Shown piece after piece: positions 10,201 through 23,351 of a DNA stretch of 64,000 bases. Under the pieces are notes generated by a model. It saw nothing but the letters and a program-made list of their open reading frames with translations. It did not search any database and was not told the DNA's origin. The DNA is from Sabellastarte sp. h YS-2021. Lineage: Eukaryota > Annelida > Polychaeta > Sabellida > Sabellidae. Each line of letters begins with the position of its first letter. Within the stretch, counting starts at the first letter, position 1. Position numbers and translations under genes: made by a program. Where the stretch lies: the NCBI GenBank assembly GCA_964017235.1, contig OZ024936.1, forward strand, positions 12,066,496 to 12,130,495, written 5' to 3'.

Positions 10201-12671
10201 CATCTACACATGTACGACGAAATCCCCATTTAAAATCAATGGGAAATACTGTTTCTGTTCATATCTACGAAATTAAGGTCTTTAGACCCTACCCTGTTAT
10301 ATTGTATAGACTCAGACTGGACCACTCTATCCATTGGTGGAAAAAAATTGGTGTCCCTCGGAACGACCAAAATTGGCGTACTCAATGGTAAGGCACCTGT
10401 ACTAGTGTATATGCATGGCAAAATCCCCATTTAAAATCAATGGGAAATACTGTTTCTGCTCATATCTACGAAATTAAGGTCTTTAGACCCTACCCTGTTA
10501 TATTGTATAGACACAGACTGGACCACTCTATCCATTGGTGGAAAAAAATTGGTGTCCCTCGGAACGACCAAAATTGGCGTACTCGATGGTAAGGCATCTA
10601 CACATGTACGACGAAATCCCCATTTAAAATCAATGGGAAATACTGTTTCTGTTCATATCTACGAAATTAAGGTCTTTAGACCCTACCCTGTTATATTGTA
10701 TAGACTCAGACTGGACCACTCTATCCATTGGTGAAAAAAAATTGGTGTCCCTCGGAACGACCAAAATTGGCGTACTCGATGGTAAGGCATCTACACATGT
10801 ACGACGAAATCCCCATTTAAAATCAATGGGAAATACTGTTTCTGCTCATATCTACGAAATTAAGGTCTTTAGACCCTACCCTGTTATATTGTATAGACTC
10901 AGACTGGACCACTCTATCCATTGGTGGAAAAAAATTGGTGTCCCTCGGAACGACCAAAATTGGCGTACTCGATGGTAAGGCATCTACACATGTACGACGA
11001 AATCCCCATTTAAAATCAATGGGAAATACTGTTTCTGCTCATATCTACGAAATTAAGGTCTTTAGACCCTACCCTGTTATATTGTATAGACTCAGACTGG
11101 ACCACTCTATCCATTGGTGGAAAAAAATTGGTGTCCCTCGGAACGACCAAAATTGGCGTACTCGATGGTAAGGCATCTACACATGTACGACGAAATCCCC
11201 ATTTAAAATCAATGGGAAATACTGTTTTTGCTCATATCTATGAAATTAAGGTCTTTAGACCCTACCCTGTTATATTGTATAGACTCAGACTGGACCACTC
11301 TATCCATTGGTGGAAAAAAATTGGTGTCCCTCGGAACGACCAAAATTGGCGTACTCGATGGTAAGGCATCTACACATGTACGACGAAATCCCCATTTAAA
11401 ATCAAAGGGAAATACTGTTTCTGCTCATATCTACGAAATTAAGGTCTTTAGACCCTACCCTGTTATATTGTATAGACTCAGACTGGACCACTCTATCCAT
11501 TGGTGGAAAAAAATTGGTGTCCCTCGGAACGACCAAAATTGGCGTACTCGACGGTAAGGCATCTACACATGTACGACGAAATCCCCATTTAAAATCAATG
11601 GGAAATACTGTTTCTGCTCATATCTACGAAATTAAGGTCTTTAGACCCTACCCTGTTGTATTGTATAGACTCAGACTGGACCACTCTATCCATTGGTGGA
11701 AAAAAATTGGTGTCCCTCGGAACGACCAAAATTGGCGTACTCGATGGTAAGGCACCTACACATGTACGACGAAATCCCCATTTAAAATCAATGGGAAATA
11801 CTGTTTCTGCTCATATCTACGAAATTAAGGTCTTTAGACCCTACCCTGTTATATTGTATAGACTCAGACTGGACCACTCTATCCATTGGTGGAAAAAAAT
11901 TGGTGTCCCTCGGAACGACCAAAATTGGCGTACTCGATGGTAAGGCATCTACACATGTACGACGAAATCCCCATTTAAAATCAATGGGAAATACTGTTTC
12001 TGCTCATATTTACGAAATTAAGGTCTTTAGACCCTACCCTGTTTTATTGTATAGACTCAGACTGGACCACTCTATCCATTGGTGAAAAAAAATTGGTGTC
12101 CCTCGGAACGACCAAAATTGGCGTACTCGATGGTAAGGCATCTACACATGTACGACGAAATCCCCATTTAAAATCAATGGGAAATACTGTTTCTGCTCAT
12201 ATCTACGAAATTAAGGTCTTTAGACCCTACCCTGTTATATTGTATAGACTCAGACTGGACCACTCTATCCATTGGTGAAAAAAAATTGGTGTCGCTCGGA
12301 ACGACCAAAATTGGCGTACTCGATGGTAAGGCATCTACACATGTACGACGAAATCCCCATTTAAAATCAATGGGAAATACTGTTTCTGCTCATATCTACG
12401 AAATTAAGGTCTTTAGACCCTACCCTGTTATATTGTATAGACTCAGACTGGACCACTCTATCCATTGGTGGAAAAAAATTGGTGTCCCTCGGAACGACCA
12501 AAATTGGCGTACTCGATGGTAAGGCATCTACACATGTACGACGAAATCCCCATTTAAAATCAATGGGAAATACTGTTTCTGCTCATATCTACGAAATTAA
12601 GGTCTTTAGACCCTACCCTGTTATATTGTATAGACACAGACTGGACCACTCTATCCATTGGTGGAAAAAAA
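7242..12671 (+). repeat. Long superunit, copy 1 (28 monomers, 5,430 bp)
   Basis: This starts with the AATGGGG/TTTATGCTC unit at 7242 and ends with the TAGACACA unit at 12479. Ordered markers include CTGTTCAT with TTGGTGA (7435), ACGACAAAAT with A8 (8014), three consecutive tetramers (8208, 8989, 9769), CTTCAGA (9769), TTTTTGCTC with TATGAAAT (11128), ATCAAAGGG (11321), GCACCTACAC (11707), CATATTTAC with GTTTTATT (11900) and GTCGCTCGG (12286). The same order recurs in the next 6,000 bases, including rare single-copy changes, so these are tandem copies of one long unit. Confidence 0.85.
8208..10548 (+). repeat. Tetramer HOR (3 A + 1 B), three tandem copies
   Basis: Units 8208-8988 (781 bp), 8989-9768 (780 bp) and 9769-10548 (780 bp) each contain three A units followed or closed by one B. 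The first two start with AATGGGG/TTTATGCTC, then a CTGTTCAT/TTGGTGA unit, a plain unit and a B. The third starts with CTGTTCAT. The first B (8787) is 202 bp because of an A8 tract and has ATATGGTATAG. The same tetramer recurs at 13638-15197 and 20819-22378. Confidence 0.8.
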
Positions 12672-13637
12672 TTGGTGTCCCTCGGAACGACCAAAATTGG
12701 CGTACTCGATGGTAAGGCATCTACACATGTACGACGAAATCCCCATTTAAAATCAATGGGGAATACTGTTTATGCTCATATCTACGAAATTAAGGTCTTT
12801 AGACCCTACCCTGTTATATTGTATAGACTCAGACTGGACCACTCTATCCATTGGTGGAAAAAAATTGGTGTCCCTCGGAACGACCAAAATTGGCGTACTC
12901 GATGGTAAGGCATCTACACATGTACGACGAAATCCCCATTTAAAATCAATGGGAAATACTGTTTCTGTTCATATCTACGAAATTAAGGTCTTTAGACCCT
13001 ACCCTGTTATATTGTATAGACTCAGACTGGACCACTCTATCCATTGGTGAAAAAAAATTGGTGTCCCTCGGAACGACCAAAATTGGCGTACTCGATGGTA
13101 AGGCATCTACACATGTACGACGAAATCCCCATTTAAAATCAATGGGAAATACTGTTTCTGCTCATATCTACGAAATTAAGGTCTTTAGACCCTACCCTGT
13201 TATATTGTATAGACTCAGACTGGACCACTCTATCCATTGGTGGAAAAAAATTGGTGTCCCTCGGAACGACCAAAATTGGAGTACTCGATGGTAAGGCATC
13301 TACACATGTACGACGAAATCCACATTTAAAATCAATGGGAAATACTGTTTCTGCTCATATCTACGAAATTAAGGTCTTTAGACCCTACCCTGTTATATTG
13401 TATAGACTCAGACTGGACCACTCTATCCATTGGTGGAAAAAAATTGGTGTCCCTCGGAACGACCAAAATTGGCGTACTCGATGGTAAGGCATCTACACAT
13501 GTACGACAAAATCCCCATTTAAAATCAATGGGAAATACTGTTTCTGCTCATATCTACGAAATTAAGGTCTTTAGACCCTACCCTGTTGTATTGTATAGAC
13601 TCAGACTGGACCACTCTATCCATTGGTGGAAAAAAAA

Positions 13638-15197
13638 TTGGTGTCCCTCGGAACGACCAAAATTGGCGTACTCGATGGTAAGGCATCTACACATGTACGA
13701 TGAAATCCCCATTTAAAATCAATGGGGAATACTGTTTATGCTCATATCTACGAAATTAAGGTCTTTAGACCCTACCCTGTTATATTGTATAGACTCAGAC
13801 TGGACCACTCTATCCATTGGTGGAAAAAAATTGGTGTCCCTCGGAACGACCAAAATTGGCGTACTCGATGGTAAGGCATCTACACATGTACGACGAAATC
13901 CCCATTTAAAATCAATGGGAAATACTGTTTCTGTTCATATCTACGAAATTAAGGTCTTTAGACCCTACCCTGTTATATTGTATAGACTCAGACTGGACCA
14001 CTCTATCCATTGGTGAAAAAAAATTGGTGTCCCTCGGAACGACCAAAATTGGCGTACTCGATGGTAAGGCATCTACACATGTACGACGAAATCCCCATTT
14101 AAAATCAATGGGAAATACTGTTTCTGCTCATATCTACGAAATTAAGGTCTTTAGACCCTACCCTGTTATATTGTATAGACTCAGACTGGACCACTCTATC
14201 CATTGGTGGAAAAAAATTGGTGTCCCTCGGAACGATCAAAATTGGCGTACTCAATGGTAAGGCACCTGTACTAGTGTATATGCATGGCAAAATCCCCATT
14301 TAAAATCAATGGGAAATACTGTTTCTGCTCATATCTACGAAATTAAGGTCTTTAGACCCTACCCTGTTATATTGTATAGACACAGACTGGACCACTCTAT
14401 CCATTGGTGGAAAAAAATTGGTGTCCCTCGGAACGACCAAAATTGGCGTACTCGATGGTAAGGCATCTACACATGTACGACGAAATCCCCATTTAAAATC
14501 AATGGGAAATACTGTTTCTGTTCATATCTACGAAATTAAGGTCTTCAGACCCTACCCTGTTATATTGTATAGACTCAGACTGGACCACTCTATCCATTGG
14601 TGAAAAAAAATTGGTGTCCCTCGGAACGACCAAAATTGGCGTACTCGATGGTAAGGCATCTACACATGTACGACGAAATCCCCATTTAAAATCAATGGGA
14701 AATACTGTTTCTGCTCATATCTACGAAATTAAGGTCTTTAGACCCTACCCTGTTATATTGTATAGACTCAGACTGGACCACTCTATCCATTGGTGGAAAA
14801 AAATTGGTGTCCCTCGGAACGACCAAAATTGGCGTACTCGATGGTAAGGCATCTACACATGTACGACGAAATCCCCATTTAAAATCAATGGGAAATACTG
14901 TTTCTGTTCATATCTACGAAATTAAGGTCTTTAGACCCTACCCTGTTATATTGTATAGACTCAGACTGGACCACTCTATCCATTGGTGGAAAAAAATTGG
15001 TGTCCCTCGGAACGACCAAAATTGGCGTACTCAATGGTAAGGCACCTGTACTAGTGTATATGCATGGCAAAATCCCCATTTAAAATCAATGGGAAATACT
15101 GTTTCTGCTCATATCTACGAAATTAAGGTCTTTAGACCCTACCCTGTTATATTGTATAGACACAGACTGGACCACTCTATCCATTGGTGGAAAAAAA
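13638..15197 (+). repeat. Tetramer HOR (3 A + 1 B), two tandem copies
   Basis: Two 780-bp tetramers, 13638-14417 and 14418-15197, sit inside superunit copy 2. The second carries CTTCAG near 14,545, matching the same rare change near 9,896 in copy 1, which proves the correspondence. Copy 1 has one more tetramer in this place. Confidence 0.8.
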
Positions 15198-16934
15198 TTG
15201 GTGTCCCTCGGAACGACCAAAATTGGCGTACTCGATGGTAAGGCATCTACACATGTACGACGAAATCCCCATTTAAAATCAATGGGAAATACTGTTTCTG
15301 TTCATATCTACGAAATTAAGGTCTTTAGACCCTACCCTGTTATATTGTATAGACTCAGACTGGACCACTCTATCCATTGGTGAAAAAAAATTGGTGTCCC
15401 TCGGAACGACCAAAATTGGCGTACTCGATGGTAAGGCATCTACACATGTACGACGAAATCCCCATTTAAAATCAATGGGAAATACTGTTTCTGCTCATAT
15501 CTACGAAATTAAGGTCTTTAGACCCTACCCTGTTATATTGTATAGACTCAGACTGGACCACTCTATCCATTGGTGGAAAAAAATTGGTGTCCCTCGGAAC
15601 GACCAAAATTGGCGTACTCGATGGTAAGGCATCTACACATGTACGACGAAATCCCCATTTAAAATCAATGGGAAATACTGTTTCTGCTCACATCTACGAA
15701 ATTAAGGTCTTTAGACCCTACCCTGTTATATTGTATAGACTCAGACTGGACCACTCTATCCATTGGTGAAAAAAAATTGGTGTCCCTCGGAACGACCAAA
15801 ATTGGCGTACTCGATGGTAAGGCATCTACACATGTACGACGAAATCCCCATTTAAAATCAATGGGAAATACTGTTTCTGCTCATATCTACGAAATTAAGG
15901 TCTTTAGACCCTACCCTGTTATATTGTATAGACTCAGACTGGACCACTCTATCCATTGGTGGAAAAAAATTGGTGTCCCTCGGAACGACCAAAATTGGCG
16001 TACTCGATGGTAAGGCATCTACACATGTACGACGAAATCCCCATTTAAAATCAATGGGAAATACTGTTTCTGCTCATATCTACGAAATTAAGGTCTTTAG
16101 ACCCTACCCTGTTATATTGTATAGACTCAGACTGGACCACTCTATCCATTGGTGGAAAAAAATTGGTGTCCCTCGGAACGACCAAAATTGGCGTACTCGA
16201 TGGTAAGGCATCTACACATGTACGACGAAATCCCCATTTAAAATCAATGGGAAATACTGTTTCTGTTCATATCTACGAAATTAAGGTCTTTAGACCCTAC
16301 CCTGTTATATTGTATAGACTCAGACTGGACCACTCTATCCATTGGTGAAAAAAAATTGGTGTCCCTCGGAACGACCAAAATTGGCGTACTCGATGGTAAG
16401 GCATCTACACATGTACGACGAAATCCCCATTTAAAATCAATGGGAAATACTGTTTCTGCTCATATCTACGAAATTAAGGTCTTTAGACCCTACCCTGTTA
16501 TATTGTATAGACTCAGACTGGACCACTCTATCCATTGGTGGAAAAAAATTGGTGTCCCTCGGAACGACCAAAATTGGCGTACTCGATGGTAAGGCATCTA
16601 CACATGTACGACGAAATCCCCATTTAAAATCAATGGGAAATACTGTTTCTGCTCATATCTACGAAATTAAGGTCTTTAGACCCTACCCTGTTATATTGTA
16701 TAGACTCAGACTGGACCACTCTATCCATTGGTGGAAAAAAATTGGTGTCCCTCGGAACGACCAAAATTGGCGTACTCGATGGTAAGGCATCTACACATGT
16801 ACGACGAAATCCCCATTTAAAATCAATGGGAAATACTGTTTTTGCTCATATCTATGAAATTAAGGTCTTTAGACCCTACCCTGTTATATTGTATAGACTC
16901 AGACTGGACCACTCTATCCATTGGTGGAAAAAAA

Positions 16935-17706
16935 TTGGTGTCCCTCGGAACGACCAAAATTGGCGTACTCGATGGTAAGGCATCTACACATGTACGACGA
17001 AATCCCCATTTAAAATCAAAGGGAAATACTGTTTCTGCTCATATCTACGAAATTAAGGTCTTTAGACCCTACCCTGTTATATTGTATAGACTCAGACTGG
17101 ACCACTCTATCCATTGGTGGAAAAAAATTGGTGTCCCTCGGAACGACCAAAATTGGCGTACTCGACGGTAAGGCATCTACACATGTACGACGAAATCCCC
17201 ATTTAAAATCAATGGGAAATACTGTTTCTGCTCATATCTACGAAATTAAGGTCTTTAGACCCTACCCTGTTGTATTGTATAGACTCAGACTGGACCACTC
17301 TATCCATTGGTGGAAAAAAATTGGTGTCCCTCGGAACGACCAAAATTGGCGTACTCGATGGTAAGGCATCTACACATGTACGACGAAATCCCCATTTAAA
17401 ATCAAAGGGAAATACTGTTTCTGCTCATATCTACGAAATTAAGGTCTTTAGACCCTACCCTGTTATATTGTATAGACTCAGACTGGACCACTCTATCCAT
17501 TGGTGGAAAAAAATTGGTGTCCCTCGGAACGACCAAAATTGGCGTACTCGACGGTAAGGCATCTACACATGTACGACGAAATCCCCATTTAAAATCAATG
17601 GGAAATACTGTTTCTGCTCATATCTACGAAATTAAGGTCTTTAGACCCTACCCTGTTGTATTGTATAGACTCAGACTGGACCACTCTATCCATTGGTGGA
17701 AAAAAA
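16935..17706 (+). repeat. Recent dimer duplication (2 x 386 bp)
   Basis: 16935-17320 and 17321-17706 each consist of an ATCAAAGGG unit ending CTCGACGG followed by a GTTGTATT unit. Superunit copy 1 has this pair once (11321-11706). The extra pair accounts exactly for the jump of the inter-copy offset from 5,614 to 6,000 bp. Confidence 0.85.
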
Positions 17707-18671
17707 TTGGTGTCCCTCGGAACGACCAAAATTGGCGTACTCGATGGTAAGGCACCTACACATGTACGACGAAATCCCCATTTAAAATCAATGGGAAATA
17801 CTGTTTCTGCTCATATCTACGAAATTAAGGTCTTTAGACCCTACCCTGTTATATTGTATAGACTCAGACTGGACCACTCTATCCATTGGTGGAAAAAAAT
17901 TGGTGTCCCTCGGAACGACCAAAATTGGCGTACTCGATGGTAAGGCATCTACACATGTACGACGAAATCCCCATTTAAAATCAATGGGAAATACTGTTTC
18001 TGCTCATATTTACGAAATTAAGGTCTTTAGACCCTACCCTGTTTTATTGTATAGACTCAGACTGGACCACTCTATCCATTGGTGAAAAAAAATTGGTGTC
18101 CCTCGGAACGACCAAAATTGGCGTACTCGATGGTAAGGCATCTACACATGTACGACGAAATCCCCATTTAAAATCAATGGGAAATACTGTTTCTGCTCAT
18201 ATCTACGAAATTAAGGTCTTTAGACCCTACCCTGTTATATTGTATAGACTCAGACTGGACCACTCTATCCATTGGTGAAAAAAAATTGGTGTCGCTCGGA
18301 ACGACCAAAATTGGCGTACTCGATGGTAAGGCATCTACACATGTACGACGAAATCCCCATTTAAAATCAATGGGAAATACTGTTTCTGCTCATATCTACG
18401 AAATTAAGGTCTTTAGACCCTACCCTGTTATATTGTATAGACTCAGACTGGACCACTCTATCCATTGGTGGAAAAAAATTGGTGTCCCTCGGAACGACCA
18501 AAATTGGCGTACTCGATGGTAAGGCATCTACACATGTACGACGAAATCCCCATTTAAAATCAATGGGAAATACTGTTTCTCCTCATATCTACGAAATTAA
18601 GGTCTTTAGACCCTACCCTGTTATATTGTATAGACACAGACTGGACCACTCTATCCATTGGTGGAAAAAAA

Positions 18672-19466
18672 TTGGTGTCCCTCGGAACGACCAAAATTGG
18701 CGTACTCGATGGTAAGGCATCTACACATGTACGACGAAATCCCCATTTAAAATCAATGGGAAATACTGTTTCTGCTCATATCTACGAAATTAAGGTCTTT
18801 AGACCCTACCCTGTTATATTGTATAGACTCAGACTGGACCACTCTATCCATGGTGGAAAAAAATTGGTGTCCCTCGGAACGACCAAAATTGGCGTACTCG
18901 ATGGTAAGGCACCTGTACTAGTGTATATGCATGGCAAAATCCCCATTTAAAATCAATGGGAAATACTGTTTCTGCTCATATCTACGAAATTAAGGTCTTT
19001 AGACCCTACCCTGTTATATTGTATAGACTCAGACTGGACCACTCTATCCATTGGTGGAAAAAAATTGGTGTCCCTCGGAACGACCAAAATTGGCGTACTC
19101 GATGGTAAGGCACCTGTACTAGTGTATATGCATGGCAAAATCCCTATTTAAAATCAATGGGAAATACTGTTTCTGCTCATATCTACGAAATTAAGGTCTT
19201 TAGACCCTACCCTGTTATATTGTATAGACTCAGACTGGACCACTCTATCCATTGGTGGAAAAAAATTGGTGTCCCTCGGAACGACCAAAATTGGCGTACT
19301 CGATGGTAAGGCACCTGTACTAGTGTATATGCATGGCAAAATCCCCATTTAAAATCAATGGGAAATACTGTTTCTGCTCATATCTACGAAATTAAGGTCT
19401 TTAGACCCTACCCTGTTATATTGTATAGACTCAGACTGGACCACTCTATCCATTGGTGGAAAAAAA
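18672..19466 (+). repeat. 192-bp CCATGG unit followed by three B monomers
   Basis: The unit at 18672 has lost one T (CCATGG for CCATTGG) and is 192 bp. It is followed by B units at 18864, 19065 (CCCTATTT) and 19266, the only run of three B units I found. The same one-base deletion precedes two B units at 28941-29534, so the two junctions share descent. The block separates the long superunit from the chimeric block. Confidence 0.85.
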
Positions 19467-22400
19467 TTGGTGTCCCTCGGAACGACCAAAATTTGCGTAC
19501 TCGATGGTAAGGCATCTACACATGTACGACGAAATCCCCATTTAAAATCAATGGGAAATACTGTTTCTGCTCATATCTACGAAATTAAGGTCTTTAGACC
19601 CTACCCTGTTATATTGTATAGACTCAGACTGGACCACTCTATCAATTGGTGGAAAAAAATTGGTGTCCCTCGGAACGACCAAAATTGGCGTACTCAATGG
19701 TAAGGCATCTACACATGTACGACGAAATCCCCATTCAAAATCAATGGGAAATACTGTTTCTGCTCATATCTACGAAATTAAGGTCTTTAGACCCTACCCT
19801 GTTATATTGTATAGACTCAGACTGGACCACTCTATCAATTGGTGGAAAAAAATTGGTGTCCCTCGGAACGACCAAAATTGGCGTACTCAATGGTAAGGCA
19901 TCTACACATGTACGACAAAATCCCCATTTAAAATCAATGGGAAATACTGTTTCTGCTCATATCTACGAAATTAAGGTCTTTAGACCCTACCCTGTTATAT
20001 TGTATAGACTCAGACTGGACCACTCTATCCATTGGTGGAAAAAAATTGGTGTCCCTCGGAACGACCAAAATTGGCGTACTCGATGGTAAGGCATCTACAC
20101 ATGTACGACGAAATCCCCATTTAAAATCAATGGGAAATACTGTTTCTGCTCATATCTACGAAATTAAGGTCTTTAGACCCTACCCTGTTATATTGTATAG
20201 ACTCAGACTGGACCACTCTATCCATTGGTGGAAAAAAATTGGTGTCCCTCGGAACGACCAAAATTGGCGTACTCGATGGTAAGGCATCTACACATGTACG
20301 ACGAAATCCCCATTTAAAATCAATGGGAAATACTGTTTCTGCTCATATCTACGAAATTAAGGTCTTTAGACCCTACCCTGTTGTATTGTATAGACTCAGA
20401 CTGGACCACTCTATCCATTGGTGGAAAAAAATTGGTGTCCCTCGGAACGACCAAAATTGGAGTACTCGATGGTAAGGCATCTACACATGTACGACGAAAT
20501 CCACATTTAAAATCAATGGGAAATACTGTTTCTGCTCATATCTACGAAATTAAGGTCTTTAGACCCTACCCTGTTATATTGTATAGACTCAGACTGGACC
20601 ACTCTATCCATTGGTGGAAAAAAATTGGTGTCCCTCGGAACGACCAAAATTGGCGTACTCGATGGTAAGGCATCTACACATGTACGACGAAATCCCCATT
20701 TAAAATCAATGGGAAATACTGTTTCTGCTCATATCTACGAAATTAAGGTCTTTAGACCCTACCCTGTTGTATTGTATAGACTCAGACTGGACCACTCTAT
20801 CCATTGGTGGAAAAAAAATTGGTGTCCCTCGGAACGACCAAAATTGGCGTACTCGATGGTAAGGCATCTACACATGTACGACGAAATCCCCATTTAAAAT
20901 CAATGGGGAATACTGTTTATGCTCATATCTACAAAATTAAGGTCTTTAGACCCTACCCTGTTATATTGTATAGACTCAGACTGGACCACTCTATCCATTG
21001 GTGGAAAAAAATTGGTGTCCCTCGGAACGACCAAAATTGGCGTACTCGATGGTAAGGCATCTACACATGTACGACGAAATCCCCATTTAAAATCAATGGG
21101 AAATACTGTTTCTGTTCATATCTACGAAATTAAGGTCTTTAGACCCTACCCTGTTATATTGTATAGACTCAGACTGGACCACTCTATCCATTGGTGAAAA
21201 AAAATTGGTGTCCCTCGGAACGACCAAAATTGGCGTACTCGATGGTAAGGCATCTACACATGTACGACGAAATCCCCATTTAAAATCAATGGGAAATACT
21301 GTTTCTGCTCATATCTACGAAATTAAGGTCTTTAGACCCTACCCTGTTATATTGTATAGACTCAGACTGGACCACTCTATCCATTGGTGGAAAAAAATTG
21401 GTGTCCCTCGGAACGACCAAAATTGGCGTACTCAATGGTAAGGCACCTGTACTAGTGTATATGCATGGCAAAATCCCCATTTAAAATCAATGGGAAATAC
21501 TGTTTCTGCTCATATCTACGAAATTAAGGTCTTTAGACCCTACCCTGTTATATTGTATAGACACAGACTGGACCACTCTATCCATTGGTGGAAAAAAATT
21601 GGTGTCCCTCGGAACGACCAAAATTGGCGTACTCGATGGTAAGGCATCTACACATGTACGACGAAATCCCCATTTAAAATCAATGGGAAATACTGTTTCT
21701 GTTCATATCTACGAAATTAAGGTCTTTAGACCCTACCCTGTTATATTGTATAGACTCAGACTGGACCACTCTATCCATTGGTGAAAAAAAATTGGTGTCC
21801 CTCGGAACGACCAAAATTGGCGTACTCGATGGTAAGGCATCTACACATGTACGACGAAATCCCCATTTAAAATCAATGGGAAATACTGTTTCTGCTCATA
21901 TCTACGAAATTAAGGTCTTTAGACCCTACCCTGTTATATTGTATAGACTCAGACTGGACCACTCTATCCATTGGTGGAAAAAAATTGGTGTCCCTCGGAA
22001 CGACCAAAATTGGCGTACTCGATGGTAAGGCATCTACACATGTACGACGAAATCCCCATTTAAAATCAATGGGAAATACTGTTTCTGCTCATATCTACGA
22101 AATTAAGGTCTTTAGACCCTACCCTGTTATATTGTATAGACTCAGACTGGACCACTCTATCCATTGGTGGAAAAAAATTTGTGTCCCTCGGAACGACCAA
22201 AATTGGCGTACTCAATGGTAAGGCACCTGTACTAGTGTATATGCATGGCAAAATCCCCATTTAAAATCAATGGGAAATACTGTTTCTGCTCATATCTACG
22301 AAATTAAGGTCTTTAGACCCTACCCTGTTATATTGTATAGACACAGACTGGACCACTCTATCCATTGGTGGAAAAAAATTGGTGTCCCTCGGAACGACCA

Positions 22401-22965
22401 AAATTGGCGTACTCGATGGTAAGGCATCTACACATGTACGACGAAATCCCCATTTAAAATCAATGGGAAATACTGTTTCTGTTCATATCTACGAAATTAA
22501 GGTCTTTAGACCCTACCCTGTTATATTGTATAGACTCAGACTGGACCACTCTATCCATTGGTGAAAAAAAATTGGTGTCCCTCGGAACGACCAAAATTGG
22601 CGTACTCGATGGTAAGGCATCTACACATGTACGACGAAATCCCCATTTAAAATCAATGGGAAATACTGTTTCTGCTCATATCTACGAAATTAAGGTCTTT
22701 AGACCCTACCCTGTTATATTGTATAGACTCAGACTGGACCACTCTATCCATTGGTGGAAAAAAATTGGTGTCCCTCGGAACGACCAAAATTGGCGTACTC
22801 AATGGTAAGGCACCTGTACTAGTGTATATGCATGGCAAAATCCCCATTTAAAATCAATGGGAAATACTGTTTCTGCTCATATCTACGAAATTAAGGTCTT
22901 TAGACCCTACCCTGTTATATTGTATAGACTCAGACTGGACCACTCTATCCATTGGTGGAAAAAAA
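19467..22965 (+). repeat. Chimeric block: 9-mer family joined to tetramer family
   Basis: Units 19467-20818 follow the 9-mer order (ATTTGCG; CTCAATGG twice; plain; GTTGTATT; GGAGTAC with TCCACATT; GTTGTATT with A8). From 20819 the order switches to that of the tetramer family (TTTATGCTC, CTGTTCAT, plain, B; two 780-bp copies and a shortened 587-bp copy at 22379-22965). Local changes: CCATTCAAAA near 19,736 removes a recurring TAA, CTACAAAAT near 20,933, AAATTTGTG near 22,180. The join resembles that at 7,048-7,242. Confidence 0.75.
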
Positions 22966-23351
22966 TTGGTGTCCCTCGGAACGACCAAAATTGGCGTACT
23001 CGATGGTAAGGCATCTACACATGTACGACGAAATCCCCTTTTAAAATCAATGGGAAATACTGTTTCTGCTCATATCTACGAAATTAAGGTCTTTAGACCC
23101 TACCCTGTTGTATTGTATAGACTCAGACTGGACCACTCTATCCATTGGTGGAAAAAAATTGGTGTCCCTCGGAACGACCAAAATTGGCGTACTCGATGGT
23201 AAGGCATCTACACATGTACGACAAAATTCCCATTTAAAATCAATGGGAAATACTGTTTCTGCTCATATCTACGAAATTAAGGTCTTTAGACCCTACCCTG
23301 TTATATTGTATAGACTCAGACTGGACCACTCTATCCATTGGTGGAAAAAAA
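22966..23351 (+). repeat. Two A monomers leading into the 15-mer
   Basis: Units 22966 (CCCCTTTTAAA and GTTGTATT) and 23159 (ACAAAATTCCC) match the pairs 24317/24510 and 27397/27590 inside the 15-mers, so this is the tail of another copy of that repeat. Confidence 0.75.

Larger units (their letters stand above)
12672..18671 (+). repeat. Long superunit, copy 2 (31 monomers, 6,000 bp)
   Basis: Matches copy 1 in order with three net differences. One tetramer is missing (offset falls from 5,430 to 4,649 bp by 14,418), five monomers are added within about 15.2-16.5 kb (offset 5,614), and a dimer is duplicated at 16,935-17,706 (offset 6,000). From 11,707/17,707 to the end the two copies run at exactly 6,000 bp spacing. 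A private change here is TTTCTCCTC near 18,580. Confidence 0.85.

Noticed and set aside
11707-18671. Exact 6,000-bp offset as an assembly artefact
   Set aside because: The round number results from a 5,430-bp offset changed by whole monomers, and the copies have private differences (for example TTTCTCCTC near 18,580). Read depth would still be needed to exclude collapse or false duplication.
19646-20089. Longest open frame in the window (147 codons, plus strand)
   Set aside because: It exists only because one unit has CCATTCAAAA instead of CCATTTAAAA, removing a recurring TAA. The translation is just the same repeat read in two frames.
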